Assembly (NCBI RefSeq): GCF_003752415.1
Contig: NZ_RKHG01000001.1
Coordinates: forward strand, 1,860,001-1,924,000
Source: Luteococcus japonicus
GTDB lineage: Bacteria > Actinomycetota > Actinomycetes > Propionibacteriales > Propionibacteriaceae
Reading direction: 5' to 3'
DNA length: 64,000 nucleotides
Shown: positions 15,280 to 23,951 of the stretch, piece by piece
How the letters are laid out: each line of letters starts with the position of its first letter
Position numbering within the stretch: the stretch's first letter is position 1
The notes under the pieces: model-generated
The model's input: the letters and a program-made list of their open reading frames with translations, nothing else
The model's database searches: none
What the model was told of the DNA's origin: nothing
Program-made: the position numbers and the translations under genes

Positions 15280-15974
15280 GCGGCATCCGCGTCGTCGTGG
15301 TGGAGGACGAGCCGATCGCGGCCCAGGCCCACGCGTCCTACCTGGAGCGGCTCGATGGCTTCGAGGTCTCCGGGAGCGCGCCGTCGTGCGCCGAGGCGCT
15401 GCGGGTCATCGCGCGCGAGAAGCCTGACCTTGTGCTGCTGGACATGCGCCTTCCCGACGGGCACGGGCTGGAGCTGCTGCACCGGATGCGCGCCGGCGGG
15501 CAGCTCTGCGACGTGATTGCCGTCACCAGTGTGCGCGACGTGGAGGTGGTGCGGCACGCCATGGCCATGGGCATCACCCACTACCTGATCAAGCCCTTCA
15601 CCTTCGACGCCTTCCGCACCAAGCTGGAGAACTACCGCGCCTACCGCAGCCACTTGCACCAGACAGGCCGCACGGTGCCCGACGCGGTGGCCCAGTCCGA
15701 CGTCGACCACCTCTTCGACCTGCGCTCGTCGGCCAATGGCGCCCCGGCGACGCCGAAGGGGATCTCGCCCGAAACTCTCCAGGCCGTCACCCAGCTGCTG
15801 GCCTGCGCCGAGGCGGGACTGTCAGCTGCGGAGGTGGCGCAGTCCGTGGGCACGTCGCGGGTGACGGCCCGTCGCTACCTGGAGCACCTGGCCCAGACGG
15901 GCTTCGCGGAACGACGTGAGCGCTACGGCCATGCCGGGCGCCCCGAGGTGGAGTACCTGCGCCACGGCTCTTGA
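15276..15974 (+). CDS. response regulator, DcuR/CitB type
   Basis: Receiver plus DNA-binding protein, 232 residues, partner of the adjacent DcuS/CitA-type kinase (ATGA overlap). The receiver shows the acidic pair in VVVVEDEPIA, phosphorylated Asp56 in LVLLDMRLPDG, the conserved threonine in VIAVTSVRDVEV and lysine in YLIKPFTFDAF. The C-terminal helix-turn-helix is AAEVAQSVGTSRVTARRYLE. This architecture is the CitB/DcuR group, whose members activate dicarboxylate or citrate transport genes. The likely target is the DcuB-like gene on the other side of the kinase, with the TTGTGTTC boxes as candidate sites. Confidence 0.92.
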   Translation: MSGIRVVVVEDEPIAAQAHASYLERLDGFEVSGSAPSCAEALRVIAREKPDLVLLDMRLPDGHGLELLHRMRAGGQLCDVIAVTSVRDVEVVRHAMAMGITHYLIKPFTFDAFRTKLENYRAYRSHLHQTGRTVPDAVAQSDVDHLFDLRSSANGAPATPKGISPETLQAVTQLLACAEAGLSAAEVAQSVGTSRVTARRYLEHLAQTGFAERRERYGHAGRPEVEYLRHGS

Positions 15975-16025
15975 AGACGGATCGTCGGCGCGCTTGGCTG
16001 GGTGGACACACAGAAGGAGACGGAC

Positions 16026-16373
16026 ATGTCAGACGCCATCAGGGTGGCCAGTGAGGGACAGATCGCCGAGGACGAGGCGATCGTCGTCGACGCCGCGACC
16101 GCGGGAACCGATGACGACATCGCCGTCTTCTTCTCCGAGGGCCGTTACTGGGCGCTGACCAATCTGTGCACCCACGGGCAGGCCTCCTTGGCGGATGGCT
16201 GGGTGGAGGCCGGAGAGGTGGAGTGTCCACTGCACGGGGCTCGCTTCTCCCTGAGCACGGGCGCGGCGCTGTGCCTGCCGGCCAGCGTGCCCGTCGCAAC
16301 GCACCGCGTCGAGGTCCGCGACGGGGGGATCTGGCTGTGCCCTGAGGTCCCCGTCGAGGGTGCGGCGCTGTGA
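16026..16373 (+). CDS. Rieske-type [2Fe-2S] ferredoxin
   Basis: Small soluble electron carrier, 115 residues. The Rieske cluster ligands are in CTHG (Cys48, His50) and CPLHGARF (Cys67, His70), with the normal spacing for biphenyl/nitrite-reductase-type ferredoxins; the extra cysteines of the cytochrome bc1 type are absent. ATG 16026 is used because AAGGAGA ends 5 bases before it; an in-frame ATG-like start at 16002 would add eight residues. Its stop overlaps the start of the reductase gene (TGATG), so the two make an electron-transfer pair. No oxygenase gene accompanies them here. Confidence 0.92.
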   Translation: MSDAIRVASEGQIAEDEAIVVDAATAGTDDDIAVFFSEGRYWALTNLCTHGQASLADGWVEAGEVECPLHGARFSLSTGAALCLPASVPVATHRVEVRDGGIWLCPEVPVEGAAL

Positions 16374-17611
16374 TGCACGTCGCCATCGTCGGCGGGGGGC
16401 TGGCCGGCTTCAGCTGTGCACAGGAGCTGCGACGCGGGGATCCTCAGGCCCGGATCACGATCGTCGACCCGCAGGGTGCACCCTATGATCGGCCGCCCTT
16501 GAGCAAGGAGTACCTGACCGGCGAGATGCCGCGTGACAAGGTCTTCTTCCACGACGAGCAGTGGTTCGCGGAGCAGCGGATCGCTCTGGTCACCGACGCC
16601 GTGACGCGGCTGGACCTTGCGGGCATGACCGTCGAGCTGGACGGCGGTGGGTCCTTGACGGCGGACCGAGTGGTGCTGGCCACCGGTGGCCGGGCGCGCC
16701 ACCTGCCCATTCGCGGGGGCGACCTGGCAGGGTTGCTCAGCCTGCGGACCCTGGACGATGCGGACCGGCTGCGCGCCGCTCTGGTCCCCGGGCGACGGCT
16801 GGCGATCGTCGGTGCCGGCCTGGTCGGGGCCGAGGTGGCCTCCACCGCGGTGGCCTCCGGCGTCGAGGTGACCCTGGTGGATCCCGTCGAGACTCCCTTG
16901 CTGGCCGCCGCCGGGGCCCTGGTGGCCGGGCGGCTGCACGCCATGCACGCCGTACACGGGGTGCGGGTGATCCGGGCGGCGATTGAGCGGATCGAGGCAC
17001 TGCCGCCCACCTCCCCGCGCCTCGACCCCCGTTCCCCGAGCCTGTCGAGGGGCTACCGACTGCAACTCTCCGACCGTTCCACCCTCGAGGCCGACGACGT
17101 GCTGCTGGCCGTCGGACTCGTCCCCGATGACGGTCTCGCACGCGAGGCCGGCCTGGAGTGCGAGGACGGCATCCTCGTGGACCGGGCGCAGCGGACCAGC
17201 CACCCTCACGTGCTGGCCGTGGGTGATGTCACCCGACGCCGCGCCGAGGGGACGTCGGGCATTCGGCACGAGCACTGGGAGGCAGCGATGCGCTCCGGTC
17301 AAACGGCGGCGGCCGCCCTGTTGGGCACGGATCTCCCGAACCACGGTGCCAGCTGGTGGTGGAGTGACCGTTACGGAGTGCACGCGGAGGGGCTGGGTGA
17401 CCTGGGCACAGGAAGCAGTGTCGTGCGAGAGCTCGGTGACGGCGCCGTGGTGGACTTCCGCCTGGCGGATGAGGGCCGCCTGCTGGGTGCGGCCGCCATC
17501 GATGCGCCGCGGGTGGTGCGTGCCGCCCGCCGTCTGATGGATGCCGGGATTCCCGTGACGGCTGAGGACCTGGCGGATCCTTCGGTGGACCTGCGCAAGC
17601 TCGGCCGCTGA
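16373..17611 (+). CDS. FAD-dependent NAD(P)H:ferredoxin reductase
   Basis: Pyridine-nucleotide-disulphide-type reductase, 412 residues, expected to pass electrons from NAD(P)H to the Rieske protein encoded just upstream. Seen: FAD motif VAIVGGGLAGFSCAQELR, the PYDRPPLSKEYLTGE block of ferredoxin reductases, VLATGGRARHLP, the second nucleotide motif LAIVGAGLVGAEVAS, HVLAVGDVTRR (second FAD motif) and EHWEAAMRSGQTAAAALLG near the C terminus. Odd feature: residues around 215-225 (SPRLDPRSPSLSRGY) are encoded by a copy of a dispersed intergenic repeat, GAGCCTGTCGAGGGG, which seems to have inserted in frame. Start could also be GTG 16370. Confidence 0.9.
   Translation: MHVAIVGGGLAGFSCAQELRRGDPQARITIVDPQGAPYDRPPLSKEYLTGEMPRDKVFFHDEQWFAEQRIALVTDAVTRLDLAGMTVELDGGGSLTADRVVLATGGRARHLPIRGGDLAGLLSLRTLDDADRLRAALVPGRRLAIVGAGLVGAEVASTAVASGVEVTLVDPVETPLLAAAGALVAGRLHAMHAVHGVRVIRAAIERIEALPPTSPRLDPRSPSLSRGYRLQLSDRSTLEADDVLLAVGLVPDDGLAREAGLECEDGILVDRAQRTSHPHVLAVGDVTRRRAEGTSGIRHEHWEAAMRSGQTAAAALLGTDLPNHGASWWWSDRYGVHAEGLGDLGTGSSVVRELGDGAVVDFRLADEGRLLGAAAIDAPRVVRAARRLMDAGIPVTAEDLADPSVDLRKLGR
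17034..17052. repeat. dispersed repeat copy inside the reductase gene
   Basis: CCCCGAGCCTGTCGAGGGG matches intergenic copies near 23597 and 39466. It is in frame and adds a short proline/serine-rich loop between two strands of the reductase. Confidence 0.7.
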
Positions 17612-17691
17612 GGGGAAATCCCCGGAAGATGTTTGTGACTGGGAAAAAAGATCACCCCGGGCTCCCCTTCAAAACTGTCGGAGCCACTGGT

Positions 17692-17730
17692 TAGCGTGTT
17701 GACCCGTCGGGCATCGGTGCTCGACGGGTC
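17692..17730 (+). promoter_or_regulatory. candidate promoter and 5' leader hairpin of the amylopullulanase gene
   Basis: TTCAAA (17668) and TAGCGT (17692) are spaced 18 bases apart and could be -35 and -10. Transcription would begin close to a perfect 9-base inverted repeat, GACCCGTCG (17701-17709) and CGACGGGTC (17722-17730), placing a hairpin at the 5' end of a leader of about 65 bases. It may stabilise the mRNA or regulate it. The promoter match is moderate. Confidence 0.4.
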
Positions 17731-17769
17731 GCGGCGTTCCCCCTGCCGCGTACGGACACAGGAGACACC

Positions 17770-20700
17770 GTGGTCAACACATTCCGGCGTCGGGCGAGCG
17801 CAATGGTCGCGTCCGCCCTGGCGCTCACCTTCGGTCTGGGGACGCAACCTCCCCGGGCATTTGCCGCAGAGCGGACGGCCACCCTGGTCGGCAGCCTGCA
17901 GGACGAGCTGGGTTGCTCGTCGGACTGGCAACTGGACTGCGAGAAGACGCAGCTGACCAAGCAGCCCAACAGCAGCATCCACAGCACCACGGTCACCATC
18001 CCGGCGGGAAGCTGGGAGTACAAGGTGGCCATCGACAAGTCCTGGGACGAGGCCTACGGCGAGGGCGACGGCAATGCCAAGCTCGTGCTGGAGGCCCCGG
18101 CCGAGGTGGAACTCAGCTACGACGACGAGACACACCAGATCGGGCTACGCCCCACGAAGTTGGCCGGAGCGGTGGGCGACGAGGACAAGAAGCTGGCCAC
18201 CGATTCCTTGCGCGAGGCGGTCACCAAGGAACGCTTCTACTTCCTGATGGCCGACCGCTTCGCCAACGGCAGCACCGCCAATGACACCGGCGGGATCCCC
18301 GGGGACCGGATGAAGAATGGCTTCGACCCGTCCGACAAGGGCTTCTACCACGGTGGCGACCTCAAGGGCGTGATCAACAAGCTGGACTACATCAAGGGCA
18401 TGGGCACCACGGCCATCTGGCTGACCCCGTCCTTCAAGAACCGCCCCGTGCAGGGCACCGGCGAGAACGCATCGGCCGGCTACCACGGTTACTGGATCAC
18501 CGACTTCACCCAGATCGACCCGCACCTGGGCACGAACGATGACATGAAGCAGCTCATCAACCAGGCGCACGCCAAGGGGATGAAGGTCTACTTCGACATC
18601 ATCACCAACCACACTGCGGACGTCATCGACAATGCGCAGAAGTCCTATTCCTATGTGAGCAAGGACAAGGCGCCGTACAGGGACGCCTCCGGCAAGGTCT
18701 TCGACGACGCCGAGTACGCGGGCAAGGCGGACTTCCCGGCCCTCGACGCGGCCACCAGCTTCCCGCTGACGCCCGTGGTCGCCGAGGCAGACAAGGACGT
18801 GAAGGTCCCGGCCTGGCTGAACGACCCGACGATGTACCACAACCGTGGGGACTCCACCTATGCCGGCGAGTCCAGCACCTACGGTGACTTCTCCGGCCTG
18901 GACGACCTGTTCACCGAACGTCCCGAGGTCATCCAGGGGATGACCGACATCTACAAGACCTGGGCTGCCTTCGGGATCGACGGCTTCCGGATCGACACCG
19001 TCAAGCACGTCAACACGCCCTTCTGGAGCCAGTTCAGCCCCGCGGTGACGAAGGCCGCGACGGATGCCGGCACGAAGGACTTCTTCATGTTCGGCGAGGT
19101 CTACGACTCGGACCCGAAGGTGCAGAGCACCTACACCACGGCCGGCAAGCTGTCCGCGACGCTGGACTTCGGCTTCCAGGGTGCGGCCGTCAATGCCGTG
19201 CAGGGAAAGGCGACCGCGGGCCTTCGTGACTTCTTCGCCAGCGACGACTGGTACACCGACACCGACTCGAATGCCTACCAACTGCCCACCTTCCTGGGCA
19301 ACCACGACATGGGGCGCATCGGCATGATGCTGTCCAAGGCGGGCTACTCCGGCGACGAGCTGCTCAAGCGCACGCAGCTGGCCAACTCGCTGATGTTCCT
19401 GGTGCGTGGCAACCCGATCACCTACTACGGCGACGAGCAGGGCTTCATCGGCGCCGGCGGCGACAAGGATTCCCGCCAGGACATGTTCGGCACCAGGACC
19501 GCGCAGTACCAGGCCGAGCAGCTGGTGGGCGGCGGCACCATGGGCACCGGGGAGCACTACTCCACCACCAGCCCGATGTACCGCCAGATCTCCCAGCTCT
19601 CGAAGCTGCGGCAGGACCACCCGGCACTGGCCGACGGTGCGCAGATCCACCGCTTCGCCTCCTCCGGCGCGGGAATCTATGCCTTCAGCCGGATCGACCG
19701 GACCACGGGCACCGAGTACGTGGTGGGTGTGAACAACTCGGACAAGCAGGCCACCGCCAGCTTCCAGACCTACCTCCCGAATGGGAAGTTCGTACCGCTG
19801 CACGGCAGCTCCACCACGCTTGCCTCGGGCAAGGACAGCAGGGTCAGCGTCAGCCTCCCGGCCCTGTCCGTGGGCGTGTGGAAGGCCAAGAGCCCGCTGC
19901 GGGAGCGGGCCAATGCCCCGGCCGTGCAGTTCAAGGCCCCGACGGCGGGCGCCGTCATCGGCAATGGCCGCACGGAGATCAGCGCGTCGGTCCCGGAGAA
20001 CACCTTCGCCCAGGTGAGCTTCGCCTGGCGTCCGGTGGGCACCTCGGAGTTCAAGCCCTTGGGCACCGATGACAATGCCCCCTACCGGGTCTTCGCCGAC
20101 ACCTCCTCACTGCCCCAGGGTTCCCTGGTGGAGTACCGGGCCATCGTGAAGGACTCCTCCGGCAATGTGAATGCCACCAGCACCTACGCCCAGGTGGGCA
20201 CGCCGAAGCCGGCATCCACCGGTGACACCGGCAATGTCGGTCCGGTCACCCAGCCCGATGCCGTCTCCGTGCCCGGCTCGCACAACAGCGAGATGGGCTG
20301 CACCGCAGACTGGTCCCCGGAGTGCGACAAGGCCCAGCTCACCCTGGATGCCAAGGACCAGGTCTGGAAGGGCACCTTCCAGGTCCCGGCCGCCGAATAC
20401 GCCTACAAGGCCGCCATCCACAAGTCCTGGGATGAGAACTACGGCGCGGGCGGGGCTGCGGGTGGCTCGAACGTCACCTACAACTCACCCGGCACCGTGA
20501 CCTTCTACTACGACCACGCCCGCCACTACGTCACCAGTGATGCGCAGGGCCCGATCATCACCGCCCCCGGTTCCTTCCAGTCCAAGCTGGGTTGTTCAGC
20601 CGACTGGTCCCCGGACTGCATGCAGCCGTGGCTGGTCGATGCGGACGGTGACGGGGTCTACACCTGGAGTTCGGCGGCCATCCCCGCCGGCAACTACGAG

Positions 20701-23538
20701 TTCAAGATCGCCGAGGGACTGTCCTGGGACACGAGCTATGGCGACGGTGGAACCGCGGGTGGCAACAACATGACGATGGCCGTCCCCGCCGACGGCACCG
20801 TGATGACGATCAGCTACGACGCGGCCACCCACAAGACCACGGTGACCGCTTCCAAGGCCGGTGCGGCTCCTGATCTGAAGGCCGCCAAGGCCATCTGGCT
20901 GGACCGCGACACCATCGCCTGGCCCGCGAGCTCCCTGCCCAAGGGTGCCGACCCGGCCAGTCTGGACTGGCGCCTGCACTGGTCGAAGGCAGGCAATCTG
21001 CGGGTTGATGCGGAGACCCTCGTCGCCGACGACGCCCAGCAGGCGGACCTGACCTGGAACCCGGCGGGGATCAGCGCCGACGTGCTGGCGAAACACCCGG
21101 AGTTGAAGGGCTACCTGGCGCTTGACCTGGACAAGGCCACCGCCAAGAAGGTGCCCCAGATCCTCACCGGTCAGGTAGCCGTCGCCATGTACGACGACCT
21201 GGGCGCCCTGTTGGATGCCACCGGCGTGCAGATCCCCAAGGTTCTCGACGACCTCTATGGGAAGGCCGCTTCCGGCAAGAAGCTGGGCGCCTCCTTCTCC
21301 AGCACCGGGATCACCTTCCGCGTCTGGGCCCCCACCGCGCAGCAGGTGAACCTGCTGACCTGGCCGGCCGGATCGCCGGACCAGGACGCGTCCAAGGCCA
21401 CCCGAGTGCCGATGAAGAAGGACGCCACGGGCACCTGGCAGGCCATCACCGGCAAGAAGTTCGAGAATGTTCGCTACCTGTACGAGGTGAAGGTCTTCGT
21501 ACCTGCCGAGCAGAAGGTGGTGACCAGCCAGGTCACCGACCCGTACTCGGTGGCACTGACCCTGAACTCCACTCGTTCCGTCGCGGTCAACCTGGACAGC
21601 CCGCAGTGGAAGCCACAGCAGTGGGCGAAGACAGCCTCGCCGAAGCTCGCGCAGAACGTCGACTCGACCATCTACGAGCTGCACGTGCGGGACTTCTCCA
21701 TCCAGGACAAGACTGTGCCAGCGGCTGACCGCGGTTCCTACAAGGCCTTCGCCAGCAATGGCGACGGGACGAAGCACCTTCGGCAGCTGGCCACGGCCGG
21801 CCTGAACACGGTGCACCTGCTGCCCACCTTCGACATCGCGACGATCGAGGAGGACGAGGCGAAGCAGAAGACACCGCCGTGTGACCTGGCCTCCTATGCA
21901 CCCGATTCGAAGGAGCAGCAGGCCTGTATCCAGAAGATCGCCGACGCCGACGGCTACAACTGGGGCTACGACCCGCTGCACTATCTGGCCCCGGAGGGCA
22001 GCTACGCCTCCACCACGTCGGCGGCCGACGGCGGCAACCGCGTCGCCGAGTTCCGCACCATGGTGGGTGCCCTGCATGCCAACGGCCTGCGCGTCGTGCT
22101 GGACCAGGTGTACAACCACACCCCGGCATCGGGGCAGGACGCCAAGTCCGTGCTGGACAAGGTGGTGCCCGGCTACTACCAGCGGCTGGATGCCAAGGGG
22201 GCCGTGTACACCTCCACGTGCTGCCAGAACACCGCGACCGAGCACACCATGATGGGCAAGCTGATGGTGGACTCCACGGTGCTGTGGGCCAAGGCCTACA
22301 AGGTGGATGGCTTCCGCTATGACCTGATGGGCCACCATTCGGTGGAGAACATGAAGGCGGTTCGTGCGGCGCTGGACAAGCTGACGCTGGCCAAGGACGG
22401 GGTCGACGGCAAGTCCATCTACCTCTACGGCGAGGGGTGGAACTTCGGTGAGGTGGAGAAGAACGCCCTGTTCACCCAGGCCAGCCAGGGGCAGCTCAAC
22501 GGAACCGGTATCGGCACCTTCAGTGATCGGCTGCGGGACGCCGTGCGTGGCGGCGGACCCTTCGACGAGGATCCCCGCAAGCAGGGCTTCGGCTCCGGCG
22601 AGGCGTCGGACCCGAACGGTGCCCCGATCAATTCAGACGCGGCGAAGAGCCTGGACCACGACATGGACCTGGTGCAGCTCGGGCTGGCCGGCAATCTGGA
22701 GGACTACTCCTTCCGCACCATGTCCGGGGCCGTGAAGACCGGCGCCCAGGTGGACTACAACGGTGCACCGGCCGGGTACGCCAGCGAGCCCGGTGAGGTG
22801 ATCAGCTACGTCGACGCCCACGACAACGAGACCCTGTGGGACTCGCTGACGATGAAGCTGCCGAGCAGCACGTCGATGGATGACCGGGTGCGGATGAACA
22901 CCCTCAGCCTGGCCACGACGGCGCTGGCGCAGACGCCGTCCTTCTGGCATGCCGGGGCGGACCTGCTGCGCAGCAAGTCACTGGACCGCAACTCGTACAA
23001 CTCGGGCGACTGGTTCAACACGCTCGACTGGACGGGCTCGGACAACGGCTTCGGCAAGGGGCTGCCGCCCGAGGCGGACAATGCCGCCAAGTACGGCTTC
23101 ATGCAGCCGCTGCTGGCCGACGCGAAGAACAAGCCCAGCCAGGAGCAGGTGCAGCAGGCCTCCTCCCAGGCCACCGATCTGTTGGCGCTGCGCTTCTCCA
23201 GCAAGCTCTTCCGGCTCGGTTCGGCGGAGCAGATCAAGGCCAAGGTCAGCTACCCGGTCTCCGGCACGACGGCGATGCGCCAGGGCGTCCTGGTGCAGCG
23301 GATCGATGACACCGTCGGAACCGACGCCGATCCGGCCCTGAAGGGGTTGGTGGTGGTCTACAACACCACGCCGCACACCCAACGCCAGCCCGTTGCCGGG
23401 GTGAAGGGCGCCAGCTTCCAGCTGAGCCCCGTGCAGGCCAAGGGTTCGGACGACGTGGTGAAGAAGTCCAGCTTCGACGCGGCCAGCGGCACCTTCACGG
23501 TTCCGCCCCGCACCGTGGCGGTCTTCGTGCAGAAGTAG
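17770..23538 (+). CDS. secreted bifunctional alpha-amylase/pullulanase
   Basis: Giant extracellular starch-degrading enzyme, 1922 residues, GTG start with AGGAG 5 bases upstream. Order: signal peptide (RRRASAMVASALALTFGL...AFA); a pullulanase-type X25 module (LVGSLQDELGCSSDW); a GH13 amylase, residues about 150-700, with FDIITNH, GFRIDTVKH (nucleophile), MFGEVYD (acid) and FLGNHDMG; an immunoglobulin-like spacer; two more X25 modules from about 832 and 934 (EMGCTADWSPEC, KLGCSADWSPDC); then a CBM48/GH13 pullulanase with YNWGYDP (about 1396), VDGFRYDLMGHH (about 1513), YLYGEGWNFG and DAHDNETLWD. Both catalytic centres look intact, so alpha-1,4 and alpha-1,6 bonds should both be cut. No sortase motif or membrane anchor is visible at the C terminus. 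No transporter for maltodextrins lies nearby. Confidence 0.95.
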   Translation: MVNTFRRRASAMVASALALTFGLGTQPPRAFAAERTATLVGSLQDELGCSSDWQLDCEKTQLTKQPNSSIHSTTVTIPAGSWEYKVAIDKSWDEAYGEGDGNAKLVLEAPAEVELSYDDETHQIGLRPTKLAGAVGDEDKKLATDSLREAVTKERFYFLMADRFANGSTANDTGGIPGDRMKNGFDPSDKGFYHGGDLKGVINKLDYIKGMGTTAIWLTPSFKNRPVQGTGENASAGYHGYWITDFTQIDPHLGTNDDMKQLINQAHAKGMKVYFDIITNHTADVIDNAQKSYSYVSKDKAPYRDASGKVFDDAEYAGKADFPALDAATSFPLTPVVAEADKDVKVPAWLNDPTMYHNRGDSTYAGESSTYGDFSGLDDLFTERPEVIQGMTDIYKTWAAFGIDGFRIDTVKHVNTPFWSQFSPAVTKAATDAGTKDFFMFGEVYDSDPKVQSTYTTAGKLSATLDFGFQGAAVNAVQGKATAGLRDFFASDDWYTDTDSNAYQLPTFLGNHDMGRIGMMLSKAGYSGDELLKRTQLANSLMFLVRGNPITYYGDEQGFIGAGGDKDSRQDMFGTRTAQYQAEQLVGGGTMGTGEHYSTTSPMYRQISQLSKLRQDHPALADGAQIHRFASSGAGIYAFSRIDRTTGTEYVVGVNNSDKQATASFQTYLPNGKFVPLHGSSTTLASGKDSRVSVSLPALSVGVWKAKSPLRERANAPAVQFKAPTAGAVIGNGRTEISASVPENTFAQVSFAWRPVGTSEFKPLGTDDNAPYRVFADTSSLPQGSLVEYRAIVKDSSGNVNATSTYAQVGTPKPASTGDTGNVGPVTQPDAVSVPGSHNSEMGCTADWSPECDKAQLTLDAKDQVWKGTFQVPAAEYAYKAAIHKSWDENYGAGGAAGGSNVTYNSPGTVTFYYDHARHYVTSDAQGPIITAPGSFQSKLGCSADWSPDCMQPWLVDADGDGVYTWSSAAIPAGNYEFKIAEGLSWDTSYGDGGTAGGNNMTMAVPADGTVMTISYDAATHKTTVTASKAGAAPDLKAAKAIWLDRDTIAWPASSLPKGADPASLDWRLHWSKAGNLRVDAETLVADDAQQADLTWNPAGISADVLAKHPELKGYLALDLDKATAKKVPQILTGQVAVAMYDDLGALLDATGVQIPKVLDDLYGKAASGKKLGASFSSTGITFRVWAPTAQQVNLLTWPAGSPDQDASKATRVPMKKDATGTWQAITGKKFENVRYLYEVKVFVPAEQKVVTSQVTDPYSVALTLNSTRSVAVNLDSPQWKPQQWAKTASPKLAQNVDSTIYELHVRDFSIQDKTVPAADRGSYKAFASNGDGTKHLRQLATAGLNTVHLLPTFDIATIEEDEAKQKTPPCDLASYAPDSKEQQACIQKIADADGYNWGYDPLHYLAPEGSYASTTSAADGGNRVAEFRTMVGALHANGLRVVLDQVYNHTPASGQDAKSVLDKVVPGYYQRLDAKGAVYTSTCCQNTATEHTMMGKLMVDSTVLWAKAYKVDGFRYDLMGHHSVENMKAVRAALDKLTLAKDGVDGKSIYLYGEGWNFGEVEKNALFTQASQGQLNGTGIGTFSDRLRDAVRGGGPFDEDPRKQGFGSGEASDPNGAPINSDAAKSLDHDMDLVQLGLAGNLEDYSFRTMSGAVKTGAQVDYNGAPAGYASEPGEVISYVDAHDNETLWDSLTMKLPSSTSMDDRVRMNTLSLATTALAQTPSFWHAGADLLRSKSLDRNSYNSGDWFNTLDWTGSDNGFGKGLPPEADNAAKYGFMQPLLADAKNKPSQEQVQQASSQATDLLALRFSSKLFRLGSAEQIKAKVSYPVSGTTAMRQGVLVQRIDDTVGTDADPALKGLVVVYNTTPHTQRQPVAGVKGASFQLSPVQAKGSDDVVKKSSFDAASGTFTVPPRTVAVFVQK

Positions 23539-23596
23539 CCCCAGGGAGGCCTCGGGCATCCGGACCACGGGTGCCTGAGGTTCCCGAACCACGGCT

Positions 23597-23614
23597 CCCG
23601 AGCCTGTCGAGGGG
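23597..23614. repeat. dispersed repeat copy
   Basis: CCCGAGCCTGTCGAGGGG, preceded by two related imperfect copies (CCTCGGGCATCCGGACCACG and CTGAGGTTCCCGAACCACG). Same family as the copies at 17034, 35291-35347 and 39439-39484. Confidence 0.7.
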
Positions 23615-23616
23615 AT

Positions 23617-23645
23617 GAGGGGGCGCTCCACCGGAGCGCCCCCTC
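23617..23645 (+). terminator. terminator of the amylopullulanase gene
   Basis: A perfect 13-base stem, GAGGGGGCGCTCC and GGAGCGCCCCCTC, with a 3-base loop, 79 bases after the stop. Followed by CTTCATG, not a U-tract. Confidence 0.85.
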
Positions 23646-23951
23646 CTTCATGCCCTCAGCCTCTCCAATACTGAGTTTCCCTCAATGACCAACCGTCTGA
23701 GACATGTGTCCAGCAGATCTTCAGGATGAGTGTCCGTACTCAGCGCGAGGCGGAATTTCGCTTGTGGTGAAGGATTTGTGCGCCGCGGGCTGACGCATGC
23801 GCGGGTCACCGATGCCCATCGGGCCCTGATCGAGTTTTATTAACGTTTCTCAGGAACGTATCTTCGAAGACCGTCGCCCCACGCGACAGCACGTACCGCA
23901 ATCCCCAACGGCCAGGACCCCTCCCGGGATCCGGGCAGCAAAGGACAATCC

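Larger units (their letters stand above)
23539..23951. other. 413-base intergenic region
   Basis: It begins with dispersed-repeat sequence (23541-23616), then the amylopullulanase terminator (23617-23645). The remaining 300 bases lead into the NlpC/P60 gene. I see AT-rich GTTTTATTAACG near 23833 and an imperfect inverted repeat AACGTTTCTCAGGAACGT (23841), probably part of the promoter, but no open frame and no riboswitch consensus I could confirm. Confidence 0.5.

Noticed and set aside
17034-17052. The in-gene repeat as evidence that the ferredoxin reductase is broken
   Set aside because: The segment is in frame and all cofactor motifs before and after it are intact.
23650-23951. A possible c-di-AMP (ydaO-type) riboswitch before the NlpC/P60 gene, as seen upstream of wall hydrolases in actinobacteria
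   Set aside because: I could not find the conserved riboswitch core in the leader. A covariance-model search of 23650-23951 would decide; a significant hit would reverse this.
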